Below are positions 7,204-15,301 of a stretch of DNA of 35,150 nucleotides, piece by piece; the first letter of the stretch is position 1, and each line of letters opens with the position of its first letter. A program made the position numbers and the translations under genes. Origin of the DNA: Nostoc sp. S4 (GTDB lineage: Bacteria; Cyanobacteriota; Cyanobacteriia; Cyanobacteriales; Nostocaceae); assembly GCA_029379225.1 (NCBI GenBank), contig JAQYWR010000065.1:1-35150 (forward strand), written 5' to 3'. Under the pieces are notes generated by a model, which saw nothing but the letters and a program-made list of their open reading frames with translations, was not told the origin of the DNA and ran no database searches.

Positions 7204-7459
7204 GAGCTATTTTGCTACATCTGATTTTAAATTGTAGATAATCAATTGATATGCGATCGCATAGTAACAATCTAAAAGTATATTGAGCGATCGCACTCTT
7301 TTTTCTCAGTAGTTAAACATAAATAAGTATAATTTTTGTTTATACATAAATTCCTGATACCGGGAATTGAAAAATGACCAACAACAGATGACAAATGACC
7401 AAAAAGGGCAGGTACAAAACCCGCCCTAAAAGTAATATTAATTGAAATTAGTGACCTAT
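7204..7459. other. Spacer between ndhD and Uma2 gene
   Basis: The spacer carries two HIP1 octamers close together (about 7253 and 7286) and a short ATGACCAA/ATGACAAATGAC repeat near 7373-7400. CGGGTTTTGTACCTGCCC-type pairing (GGGCAGGTA...ACCCGCCC, about 7407-7425) downstream of ndhD on the minus strand may help to stop transcription. Confidence 0.4.
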
Positions 7460-9037
7460 CTAATTAGCAATTTCCGGCGCACTCAAAGAAATTTTTGGTG
7501 CTTCTGGTTTTTGTTGTGCTAATGTTGGCACGGAATTACGCAATCTTGCTGTCAATTGTACAGTTGTGGAGTCGTACATCTGAGTTAGCAATTTCGGATA
7601 GAAACCAATACCAATAATTGGCACTAATAAACAGGCAATGATAAATACTTCACGGGGTTCAGCATCTATCAAAGCTTGGTGAGAAACTAATTCTTCGTTT
7701 TCTTGTCCGTAGAAAATTTCTCGTAACATCGACAGCAGATAAATCGGAGTTAAAATTACCCCAACTGCCATCAAGAAAACCACAATCACTTTGAAGGTAG
7801 AGCTATAAGCATCGCTAGTAGCAAAGCCCACAAATACCATTAATTCTGCTACGAAACCGCTCATTCCTGGCAATGCCAAAGATGCCATTGAACAGGTAGT
7901 GAACATGGCGAAAATTTTCTGCATCCTCTTACCGACACCGCCCATTTCATCCAACATCAGGGTGTGTGTGCGGTCATAAGTTGCGCCAACCAGAAAGAAC
8001 AAACTCGCCCCAATTAACCCGTGGGAAACCATTTGCAATACTGCTCCACTCAATCCCAAATCGGTAAAGGAAGCAATCCCAATGGTGACAAAACCCATGT
8101 GAGAAATTGAGGAGTAGGCAATTTTTCGCTTCAGGTTGCGCTGGGCAAAGGATGTCAGGGCGGCGTAGATAATATTTACTACCCCCAGAACCACTAACAC
8201 TGGTGCAAAATAAGCGTGAGCGTCAGGTAGCATTTGGGCATTCATCCGAATCAGAGCGTAACCGCCCATTTTCAAAAGAATACCTGCTAGTAGCATGTGT
8301 ACGGGGGCTGTAGCTTCACCGTGGGCATCTGGGAGCCAGGTGTGCAAGGGAATAATCGGCAACTTGACGGCGTAGGCAATTAGGAAGCCAGCGTAAATTA
8401 AAAGTTGGAAATTGAGGGCGTAGTCTTTTAAGCCAAGCGATCGCATGTCAAAAGTGACTGTATCGCCATAAAAGGCCATTGTCAAAGCGCCGACCAAAAT
8501 AAACAGCGAACCGCCAGCAGTGTACAAAATAAACTTGGTCGCTGCATATTGTCGCTTTTTGCCTCCCCAAATTGCCAGCAGCAGGTAAACCGGAATCAAC
8601 TCCAATTCCCACACCAGGAAAAACAGCAACATATCCTGGACGGCGAAAACGGCAATTTGACCGCCATACATCGCCAACAGCAAAAAGTAAAATAGCTTGG
8701 GCTTGAAGGTCACAGGCCAAGCTGCTAGAGTCGCTAGGGTGGTAATGAATCCAGTCAAAATAATTAGAGGCATGGACAAGCCATCAGCCCCTACTGACCA
8801 ATTCAAATCGAGTTGCGATACCCAGGGGTAACTCTCCACCAACTGCAAATTTGGATTGGAGAAATCGTACCCAGTATAAAAAGCGTAAACAATCAGTGCA
8901 AAATCTATCAGCCCGATAATCAGGGAGTACCAGCGCACTGTTTTGCCGTCTTTATCTGGGATGAAGGGAATTAGTAGTGACGCCGCTATCGGAAACAGAA
9001 TAATCGTCGTCAGCCAGGGGAAATTAGCTGTATTCAT
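7460..9037 (-). CDS. ndhD: NAD(P)H-quinone oxidoreductase subunit 4 (NdhD)
   Basis: A 525-residue antiporter-like membrane subunit of the thylakoid NDH-1 complex, which carries electrons from ferredoxin to plastoquinone in respiration and cyclic electron flow. About 14 membrane helices are expected. The core helix signatures are present: the charged WELELIPVYLLLAIWGG segment, LPIIPLHTWLPDAHGEAT and a long run with RNLKRKIAYSSISHMGF. The length matches NdhD1/D2-type subunits. In cyanobacteria ndhF1 and ndhD1 are commonly adjacent. Here ndhF lies upstream on the same strand, but 2.9 kb of foreign-looking sequence separates them, so ndhD probably needs its own promoter. I cannot tell D1 from D2 without an alignment. 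Confidence 0.95.
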   Translation of the reverse strand: MNTANFPWLTTIILFPIAASLLIPFIPDKDGKTVRWYSLIIGLIDFALIVYAFYTGYDFSNPNLQLVESYPWVSQLDLNWSVGADGLSMPLIILTGFITTLATLAAWPVTFKPKLFYFLLLAMYGGQIAVFAVQDMLLFFLVWELELIPVYLLLAIWGGKKRQYAATKFILYTAGGSLFILVGALTMAFYGDTVTFDMRSLGLKDYALNFQLLIYAGFLIAYAVKLPIIPLHTWLPDAHGEATAPVHMLLAGILLKMGGYALIRMNAQMLPDAHAYFAPVLVVLGVVNIIYAALTSFAQRNLKRKIAYSSISHMGFVTIGIASFTDLGLSGAVLQMVSHGLIGASLFFLVGATYDRTHTLMLDEMGGVGKRMQKIFAMFTTCSMASLALPGMSGFVAELMVFVGFATSDAYSSTFKVIVVFLMAVGVILTPIYLLSMLREIFYGQENEELVSHQALIDAEPREVFIIACLLVPIIGIGFYPKLLTQMYDSTTVQLTARLRNSVPTLAQQKPEAPKISLSAPEIAN

Positions 9038-9356
9038 CGCAATTCGTCTGCTATCAAAATCATGTTTGGCAAAAAGTCACTAGTTATTAACTAACAGCTT
9101 TTTGGGGATTTGGTCTTACTCGTTAGGTTGATTTAATTAAATTGGCAATCCCCGATTTTTCTCTTGGGAGTGCGGAATATGGGTTAGGCTACTCCCAGTC
9201 AAGTCAAAAATTTACCCTAAAAAAGCTGCTCAACTAGAATTCTAGCGACGGGATCGCTTAGCCCAACCCAAGGGTCGCTAAAAATACACCATGCTGTTTG
9301 CTGGTTGTCGAAAAAAGCGATTTGATGCAAAAAAGCATTACAGGAGAAACAACCCT
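9038..9356. other. Leader region of ndhD and left edge of the inserted block
   Basis: No gene is seen. GGGGATT (9104-9110) can pair with AATCCCC (9147-9153), and the plus-strand copy is followed by GATTTTT. The same hairpin would lie in the ndhD leader on the minus strand. The small antitoxin-like gene begins at 9357. The ndhD promoter should lie here if the gene is expressed apart from ndhF. Confidence 0.5.
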
Positions 9357-9590
9357 ATGATAATGGCACAAATTGAAAGTCAGATTCGTTATGTCACCAA
9401 CGCAGATGGAGAAACAACAGATGTACTCGTCCCTGTAGAATGGCAACAGCTTATCAGTTTTATAAATTCTGATAACGTCAGTGGTTTAGCTTGGATTGAT
9501 GAACAAGAGCCTAAAGCACAAATATTAGCCGACCTGCAAGAGTTTATGCGACAAGCAGCAGGACAAACTTTGCCAGTTTCAGAGCTTTGA
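9357..9590 (+). CDS. Small antitoxin-like protein, perhaps truncated
   Basis: A 77-residue acidic protein. The ATG at 9357 is chosen because AGGAG (9342-9346) lies 10 bases before it; an upstream in-frame start at 9291 has no such support. It reads like a cyanobacterial antitoxin-type small protein: an N-terminal strand (SQIRYVTNADGETTDVLVPVEWQQL), then a helix (QEPKAQILADLQEFMRQAAG). The usual toxin partner does not follow. The stop is TGA, and the frame continues DDITA before a second stop at 9606-9608. With TGG in place of TGA the end would read SELWDDITA, so a nonsense change may have shortened it by six residues. The family call is tentative. Confidence 0.5.
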   Translation: MIMAQIESQIRYVTNADGETTDVLVPVEWQQLISFINSDNVSGLAWIDEQEPKAQILADLQEFMRQAAGQTLPVSEL

Positions 9591-9661
9591 GACGATATCA
9601 CAGCCTAAATTCAAGAAGTAGAATATTGTAGATATTAGTTTGTCTATATTGACTGAAAACA

Positions 9662-11080
9662 ATGGATTTTACTTTATTAAATGCGCCTGAATATGTGATC
9701 GATAATATTGAAAAACTAAAAAAAATATGGTTTGAGAGATGCGAGCTTATTGAAAACAATCAAAAAGGATTTTATAGTCGTCATTTATTGTTAATTTTAC
9801 ACGATTTACGTGAAGAAATACTTAATAATAAAAATCGGTTTTCTCAAAATGCTTATGGACGAAAGTTTTTTAAAATACAATTTTCTGGTTACTGTGGTTT
9901 TAAAAAAGAACAAATTGATGAGCTAGACAAAATTAGAAAATCTTGGACAGTAGAAGTAAATCAAGAATTATATTTCATTACTGAAGCTTTATCTGACAAT
10001 AAAACTAAATTTGAATTAGACGATATCTTAATACTAATTAAACGTATAGAACCAAAACTAACGTCAGAAAATAGCTTTATTAAAGTTACCGAGCTTTTAT
10101 ACGAAAAAATACTTGAAAAAGATTTAAATTATATTCAGGTAGAATTTCTTGTAGATACAATAATTATATTATTTAATGCTAAGGGAATGTTGGAATTGAA
10201 ATCAAGACTAGACGAGCAATTTCAAAAATTTGAAGATATAACAACATATCCTGACCAAAATAATTTATATCCTGCCTTATTTGGCTCACCATTAAAAGAT
10301 GCAAAATCAATTGATGAATATAAAGAAGAGCTTAAAAAATACTATGATTCTTCAACTATTAAACAGAGACTTAATTTTTTAAAGCAAATTTATTGCTTGG
10401 AACCTCAAACTTATAAAGTTATTTTCAAGATAACAGGTGTGGAATTAAAAAACAAAATTAATATAGGCAATGTTGAGCTATATCGCCCAAAAATAGATGG
10501 TCAATACATTAGAAAAAATGAGATTTTAAGCATAACTGTTGAAGATAATTCGGATTACTGTGTTGCAGTTGATATCCAAGGTGTAGATAGTAAATTTATG
10601 AAAATTAAAGCCCAAAAAATGGCTGAAAGAACGATAGCTGTTCTCTCAACACGAAATAGAAAAGACCAGGCTATTATTTTATCAAGTGATTGGGTTATTT
10701 GTGATTCTCAAGGAGAAATTCGAGCTTTTAGCTTTAAAGGCAGGGATAAGTCACACACTATTTATAACTTACAAAATAATAAAGAAAGGCTTGGCCAGTG
10801 GATATCTTCTGAAGATACATGTCATCCAACTGTAGCAAAATGGCTTACTTCTATCGATTGGTATAGACGAGCAACTGAAGCTTCACAAAGCTCTGAAGAA
10901 ATATTAAATTCATGGTTTGCTGTAGAAAAGTTTTCTGAAGACTCTAAAATAATTTGTAAAAAACTTCCTGAAATATCAGATGCTCTTAAAAATAAAAAGA
11001 AGATTTTTAAAGAAAATATAGATTTATGGCTTGATGGTGATGGTATTAGAACAGTACAGTTAACTTCTTGTTTTGAGTGA
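9662..11080 (+). CDS. HEPN-containing protein, 5' part (frameshifted)
   Basis: A 472-residue AT-rich ORF whose first 400 residues match nothing I recognise. They are rich in Lys, Glu and Ile, with a beta-rich stretch near 250-380 (VELYRPKIDGQY, ITVEDNSDYCVAVDIQGVD). The last 60 residues contain SSEEILNSWFAVEKFSED with W418 and E422, which looks like the first helix of an Apea-like HEPN domain. The ORF stops at 11080, but the rest of that domain, including the catalytic-type motif, is in the +1 frame just downstream. Removing one T from the TTTT run at 11071-11074 gives a continuous protein of about 660 residues. HEPN proteins are usually RNases in defence or toxin systems. It lies between ndhF and ndhD on the opposite strand, an unusual place. 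Confidence 0.7.
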   Translation: MDFTLLNAPEYVIDNIEKLKKIWFERCELIENNQKGFYSRHLLLILHDLREEILNNKNRFSQNAYGRKFFKIQFSGYCGFKKEQIDELDKIRKSWTVEVNQELYFITEALSDNKTKFELDDILILIKRIEPKLTSENSFIKVTELLYEKILEKDLNYIQVEFLVDTIIILFNAKGMLELKSRLDEQFQKFEDITTYPDQNNLYPALFGSPLKDAKSIDEYKEELKKYYDSSTIKQRLNFLKQIYCLEPQTYKVIFKITGVELKNKINIGNVELYRPKIDGQYIRKNEILSITVEDNSDYCVAVDIQGVDSKFMKIKAQKMAERTIAVLSTRNRKDQAIILSSDWVICDSQGEIRAFSFKGRDKSHTIYNLQNNKERLGQWISSEDTCHPTVAKWLTSIDWYRRATEASQSSEEILNSWFAVEKFSEDSKIICKKLPEISDALKNKKKIFKENIDLWLDGDGIRTVQLTSCFE

Positions 11081-11648
11081 ATTAGAATTTAATTTATATC
11101 ATAGAGTAAGACAACTTGGACATGTTTTTATTAAACCTCTAAAATTTTCTGAAATTGAAATATCTAAGTCTATAGACCAGGATTTACAAGACTATTTATC
11201 TAGTAATAAAGATAAAAAAGATTTTTTAGAAAAATTTCTAGAAAAAGTTCCTGAAATAAAAAAACAACTAGATTCTCAAAGCAAAATATTGCCAGATTTA
11301 GATCGAGTCAACAAAATTTTTTATAACAATGAGTATTGTGAAAAATACTTAATTGAGGAAATTATTAGCCTCAAAGATGATGTTTATAACATATATCGTA
11401 TCCGTAATATGCTTGTTCATTCTGGCAGTACTACTAGTAAACTATTAGATTATTATGCAAAACGTAGCCGAGAGTATTGTCACTCTTTATTAGATATTAT
11501 CGCTCATAAAATATATCAGACTTCTAATGATGATGAAATTATGCCTTTGGAGTTTTATTTTAGAGAAATGGTAATTGATGCAAATATTGCTTTAGAGGCG
11601 GTAAAAGACAATGAAATGGACAAGTTTAGAAAGTGGGCTTTATCGTAA
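11073..11648 (+). CDS. HEPN domain, 3' part with RNxxxH motif
   Basis: A 191-residue ORF with only a TTG start, overlapping the preceding ORF by 8 bases in the +1 frame. It carries YRIRNMLVHSG with R111 and H116, the R-x4-6-H signature of HEPN ribonucleases, followed by helices of the expected length. Read without the frameshift it follows directly after the HEPN first helix in the upstream ORF, so the two are almost certainly one gene. The split may be a real mutation, a sequencing error in the T4 run, a programmed frameshift, or translational coupling at the overlap. Codon use is AT-rich like the upstream part and unlike the flanking ndh genes. Confidence 0.7.
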   Translation: MSELEFNLYHRVRQLGHVFIKPLKFSEIEISKSIDQDLQDYLSSNKDKKDFLEKFLEKVPEIKKQLDSQSKILPDLDRVNKIFYNNEYCEKYLIEEIISLKDDVYNIYRIRNMLVHSGSTTSKLLDYYAKRSREYCHSLLDIIAHKIYQTSNDDEIMPLEFYFREMVIDANIALEAVKDNEMDKFRKWALS

Positions 11649-11880
11649 ATAATTTTAATACTTACTTTTATGAGGCATTATAGTTTTTGAATAATGTATT
11701 TATTATTACTAATAGAATAATTCAGTGTGTACATGGTAGATATAATAAGAATATTTTTATGCCTTACATAGCAATTTTAGAGCAAATAAATTTATATGAC
11801 TTGTGTTAAAAAATTTTGTCATCCTTTGAGACCCAAATCTTAATTCCAGTCTGCGCCTCTGCGTGAAATAAAAAATAATC
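11649..11880. other. AT-rich spacer downstream of the HEPN gene
   Basis: The sequence is very AT-rich up to about 11820. It then returns to host-like composition with TCTGCGCCTCTGCGTGAA (11849-11866), a phrase of the kind dispersed in Nostoc spacers. The change of composition may mark the right edge of the inserted block. No gene is seen. Confidence 0.45.
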
Positions 11881-11906
11881 TAGGGGCGGACAACCGCCCA
11901 CCCCTA
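11868..11906 (-). terminator. Terminator of ndhF
   Basis: TAGGGGCGG (11881-11889) pairs with CCG...CCCCTA (11894-11906) with a three-base bulge and an ACAA loop. Read on the minus strand the hairpin begins 6 bases after the ndhF stop codon and is followed by GATTATTTTTTATTT. This implies that ndhF transcription ends here and does not normally reach ndhD. Confidence 0.72.
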
Positions 11907-11912
11907 TAAAAA

Positions 11913-14012
11913 TCAGGTAACACCAAATACAATCACTAAACCCAAAACAGCCCCAAATACAATCAAGGCATAGAATTGAGCGCGACCGTTTTCTAGGTAC
12001 TTCAGACCTTCACCGCTGACAAGGGTGAAAAAGCCTGTGAGGTTAACAGCACCATCGACAACGCGGAAGTCAACTTCCATAACTTGTCTGGCTACGCGAC
12101 GCAAGCCGAGGACAAAAACACGATGGTAAATGTCATCAAAGTACCACTTGTGGAGGGATAACTCGTAAAGTGGTTTGATTTTAGCAGCGATCGCCGCCGG
12201 GTCAATTTTTCTCCACAAGTACATTAACAAAGCCAAGGTAATGCCAACTACAGAAATTGCCACTGAAGCACCCGCCATAATGTAAAACTCTGTCGGGTCG
12301 AACTCAGCAGTTTTTTCTAGAACTTCCGTGATACTTTCCGTGGGAGAAAAGATGAACTCCTCGAAGTAATTGGCAAAGGGAGTTCCTACCAAACCAATCA
12401 AAATCGAAGGCACTGCCAATACTGCTAACGGCAGAGTCATTGTCCACGGCGACTCGTGAGGAGAATCGCTGTGATGTCCGTGGGAGTCATGGGAGTGATG
12501 GTGGTCACCAGTTGCCGCCAATTCTCCTTTTTTCATCGCCCCAGGGCCAAAATTCGGCACTGGTTCTTCTGACTCTAACTCTAGGACGATTGTCGCTGCT
12601 TTCTTCAGTTTTTCCTTTATTTTCTCGTCATTTCCGCGGAATTTGCCTTCAAATGTCATGAAATACATTCTGAACATATAGAAAGCGGTAATGCCGGCGG
12701 TTACCCAACCAATCAGCCAAAGCAATGGGTTAGCAGCAAAAGCTTGACCAAGAATTTCATCTTTTGACCAGAACCCAGCAAAGGGGGGTATACCAGAAAT
12801 TGCCAAGCAACCAATCAAAAAGGTAGTTGCCGTGACTGGCATATACTTCCGCAGTCCGCCCATCAGCCGCATATCTTGGGCTAAGGCGGGGTCGTGACCC
12901 ACAACACCTTCCATACCGTGAATTACTGAACCCGAACCCAAGAACAGCATCGCTTTGAAATAAGCGTGGGTCATCAGGTGGAATAGTCCAGCACTGTAGG
13001 AACCTATTCCCATTGCCATCACCATGTAACCCAATTGGGAAATGGTGGAATAAGCCAAGCCTTTTTTGATGTCGTTTTGGGTAATAGCGATACTTGCCCC
13101 CAAAAACGCCGTAAATGCCCCAGTAAAAGCAATAACGTTCATTGCTGCTGGGACATGTTCAAATACTGGGTACATCCGGGCTACCAGGAAAACACCCGCC
13201 GCCACCATTGTTGCTGCGTGAATCAAAGCAGAAATGGGGGTAGGGCCTTCCATTGCATCTGGTAGCCATACGTGCAGAGGGAATTGGGCGGATTTCGCTA
13301 CCGGGCCCAGGAAAACTAAAATCGCAAACAGGACAGCAAGAAAATTGCTGATAGAACCTGTTTCCACGAGTTGGGCGAGGCGATCGCCCATGATATTAAA
13401 ATCAAAGCTTCCCGTTGCCCAGAACAGCCCTAAAATTCCCAACAGCAGACCAAAGTCGCCCACGCGGTTGGTTACAAATGCTTTTTGAGCGGCGTCTGCG
13501 GCTGACTTGCGATCGTACCAAAAACCGACCAGCAAGTAGGAACACATCCCGACAAGTTCCCAGAATATATAAATCTGTACTAGGTTGGGGCTAAGCACCA
13601 AACCTAACATTGAAGAGCCAAATAAGCTGAGATAAGCATAAAACCGCACGTAACCGGGATCGTGAGCCATGTAGCCATCGGTGTAAACCATGACTAAGAA
13701 GGCTACTGTTGTCACGATAACCAGCATTAGGGCTGTCAGATGGTCAACAGTGTAGCCCATGCTCAGGTGAAAATTGCCTGCCGCAGCCCACTCCAGAGTA
13801 TGGGTATAAGTCGGATGTCCTTGAACTTGACTCCACAACAAAGCAAACGACAACGCCATAGCTGCTCCCATGAGGGAGATAATTACAACAGCGTTCAACT
13901 GCCGCAGGCTGTTTGTCACCTGATTCAACGAGATTAACCCTAGACCGACCAGCATTGCCCCTAAAAGAGGTAACACGGGAATCAGCCAGGCATACTGATA
14001 GATTGCTTCCAT
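11913..14012 (-). CDS. ndhF: NAD(P)H-quinone oxidoreductase subunit 5 (NdhF)
   Basis: A 699-residue distal proton-pumping subunit of NDH-1, homologous to NuoL. Signatures are the WELVGMCSYLLVGFW segment, KSAQFPLHVWLPDAMEGPTP, an AATMVAAGVFLVAR helix, and KKGLAYSTISQLGYM. A C-terminal lateral helix and transmembrane anchor are present. The length fits NdhF1 of the NDH-1L form. A cytoplasmic loop near residues 503-520 is strikingly His-rich (DHHHSHDSHGHHSDSPHES). The ATG at 14012 is preferred over the preceding GTG at 14015. The gene has its own downstream terminator. Upstream, a thioredoxin-like gene ends with another terminator, so ndhF is probably transcribed alone. Confidence 0.95.
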   Translation of the reverse strand: MEAIYQYAWLIPVLPLLGAMLVGLGLISLNQVTNSLRQLNAVVIISLMGAAMALSFALLWSQVQGHPTYTHTLEWAAAGNFHLSMGYTVDHLTALMLVIVTTVAFLVMVYTDGYMAHDPGYVRFYAYLSLFGSSMLGLVLSPNLVQIYIFWELVGMCSYLLVGFWYDRKSAADAAQKAFVTNRVGDFGLLLGILGLFWATGSFDFNIMGDRLAQLVETGSISNFLAVLFAILVFLGPVAKSAQFPLHVWLPDAMEGPTPISALIHAATMVAAGVFLVARMYPVFEHVPAAMNVIAFTGAFTAFLGASIAITQNDIKKGLAYSTISQLGYMVMAMGIGSYSAGLFHLMTHAYFKAMLFLGSGSVIHGMEGVVGHDPALAQDMRLMGGLRKYMPVTATTFLIGCLAISGIPPFAGFWSKDEILGQAFAANPLLWLIGWVTAGITAFYMFRMYFMTFEGKFRGNDEKIKEKLKKAATIVLELESEEPVPNFGPGAMKKGELAATGDHHHSHDSHGHHSDSPHESPWTMTLPLAVLAVPSILIGLVGTPFANYFEEFIFSPTESITEVLEKTAEFDPTEFYIMAGASVAISVVGITLALLMYLWRKIDPAAIAAKIKPLYELSLHKWYFDDIYHRVFVLGLRRVARQVMEVDFRVVDGAVNLTGFFTLVSGEGLKYLENGRAQFYALIVFGAVLGLVIVFGVT

Positions 14013-14045
14013 CACTGACGCCTACTTTTAGAACTATTAACTAGC

Positions 14046-14073
14046 GTGTCGGAACTGTTAACAATTGTGACAC
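14046..14073. promoter_or_regulatory. Inverted repeat in the ndhF upstream region
   Basis: GTGTC (14046-14050) and GACAC (14069-14073) flank an AT-rich centre that includes TGTTAACA. It lies 34 bp upstream of the ndhF start and could be an operator or part of the leader. No regulator can be named. Confidence 0.25.
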
Positions 14074-14084
14074 ACACCCTTTAG

Positions 14085-14118
14085 GATAAAATAACCCACC
14101 CAAAGCTGATTGGGTGGG
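14085..14118 (-). terminator. Terminator of the thioredoxin-like gene
   Basis: CCCACCCAA (14095-14103) pairs perfectly with TTGGGTGGG (14110-14118) around a 6-base loop. On the minus strand the stem is followed by TTATTTTATCC. It lies between the thioredoxin-like gene and ndhF, both on the minus strand. Confidence 0.72.
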
Positions 14119-14243
14119 GTATTAAGCATGGTTTTAGATTTGGCCTTTGGGTATGGGAAGAAGCAGGGGAACTCTTAGCAGGGAGCGCACAAAAGAGGAT
14201 ATTCTCCCTTACCCCCTGCCCCCTGCCCTTGAAGCTATTTCCG

Positions 14244-14630
14244 TCAAGCTGACCGACACTCCAAGTCAACCGTTTTGGAACCCTTATAGATTTTAGGGCG
14301 ACTACTGTAGCTGACTTTAATATCTTCTAAAGCTAGACGTAAATCTTCTCTGCCGCGAAAACCTTCTAAGCGATGCCGAATGCTGCCATTTTCAATCAAT
14401 AGGAGAGTGGGCAGTGACTTGAGCTTATAAGTGGTTGACAATTTAAAATTTTGGTCGGCGTTAACCACAACTAGTTTAATTTCCTCGCCGCATTGGGCTT
14501 GAAATTGCAACAAAAGTGGGTGGATAATCCGACACAACCCACACCAAGGGGCTTCAAAATTAACTAAAACAGGAATTGGAGATTCTAAAACTTCTTGAGT
14601 AAATGTCCGCTCACTAACCGACAACACCAT
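14244..14630 (-). CDS. Thioredoxin-like protein with WCGLC active site
   Basis: A 128-residue thioredoxin fold protein. The redox motif is W29-C30-G31-L32-C33 in place of the usual WCGPC; the loss of proline between the cysteines normally shifts the redox potential. The cis-proline loop (KSLPTLLL) and the ENGSIRHRLEGFRGREDL strand-helix are intact. About 20 extra C-terminal residues (SYSSRPKIYKGSKTVDLECRSA) extend past the standard fold and carry one more cysteine. The ATG at 14630 has GAGG about 6 bases before it. No export signal is present, so it is likely cytoplasmic. Its partners are not known; it sits upstream of ndhF but is separated from it by a terminator. Confidence 0.88.
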   Translation of the reverse strand: MVLSVSERTFTQEVLESPIPVLVNFEAPWCGLCRIIHPLLLQFQAQCGEEIKLVVVNADQNFKLSTTYKLKSLPTLLLIENGSIRHRLEGFRGREDLRLALEDIKVSYSSRPKIYKGSKTVDLECRSA

Positions 14631-15301
14631 GACGCCTCTTGGATTATAGGGTTTTTATATTAAACTAGCTATCTGCACTGAATTCATTAGTGCTGAGTTT
14701 CGAGTTCTGAGGAGCCACTGCGGTCATTTGGTCTCCAAATGTGGAGCAAGTGGCGTTGTTGAGTGGAACTCCCTAACTAAAGTTAGGAGATTGTAATGAG
14801 GAACTCGTTTTTCTCTATGACTCAAGTGGGGGCTGGATACTACTTGCCATACAATGAGTACTAACTTACTTTATTTTACTCAGTAATCAGGACTCATTGC
14901 TTGGCATTAGTTTGGTGAAAGATTGGCAAGCCAGTAAATTACGTTGGCAAAGTCTGCCGTAGGCTTCACTGCTTTCAGGACATAAATCTCAGAACACAGT
15001 AATGATTTAGACATAAATTTAGCGCGTTTATGTGTCTGCGATCGAAAAGCCTGCACAACTTTCACACTGGCTTTTTTTGATACTAAATTTGCATTTGCGG
15101 TCACTGCCTGAGAATTGAGACTGAATCGGCCGTTTACTTCCCAGGAATGACAACTGACCAACACTTACCGATCTAAAATTTCAAGTTGACTGAATATACC
15201 CCCACAGATAAATGTTTGAATTTATCGTACATTGATTTGGGGGCAATTGATAAGCTGAAATTTTCATCGACTTTGGATTTTATGCTGACAGTGGGGATCG
15301 T
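14631..15301. other. Gene-poor region upstream of the thioredoxin-like gene
   Basis: This 671-bp stretch has no convincing gene. It contains a nested stem-loop element (14701-14812) and, further right, an 85-codon minus-strand ORF (14907-15164) with no recognisable features, which I rejected. The thioredoxin-like gene's promoter should lie near 14640-14690. Confidence 0.5.
14701..14812. repeat. Nested stem-loop element
   Basis: CGAGTTC (14701-14707) pairs with GAACTCG (14801-14807), which is followed by TTTTT on the plus strand. Inside, GCCACT (14714-14719) pairs with AGTGGC (14749-14754) around CATTTGG/CCAAATG (14725-14731 with 14735-14741). A third stem is TAAC/GTTA extended by CTCC/GGAG (14769-14789). 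Elements with GGAGCCACTGCGGTC...AGTGGCG are common dispersed repeats in Nostoc-type genomes as I recall them. Confidence 0.6.

Noticed and set aside
7253..7293. Pair of GCGATCGC palindromes as an operator for the Uma2 gene
   Set aside because: Both are HIP1 copies; their spacing is not special and HIP1 is common across the window.
9662..11648. Toxin-antitoxin pair formed by the HEPN protein and the small protein at 9357
   Set aside because: HEPN/MNT pairs have a nucleotidyltransferase partner, and the small protein shows no such motif (GSxxxGxxxxDxD). Proximity alone does not establish a pair, so it is left as a question in the findings.
12440..13937. Several plus-strand ORFs of 65-84 codons opposite ndhF
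   Set aside because: They lie antisense to the well-conserved ndhF and have no protein-family features; they are frame shadows.
14907..15164. 85-codon ORF on the minus strand
   Set aside because: No recognisable domain, no ribosome-binding site, and the reading is free of stops only over a short length; I could not support it as a gene.
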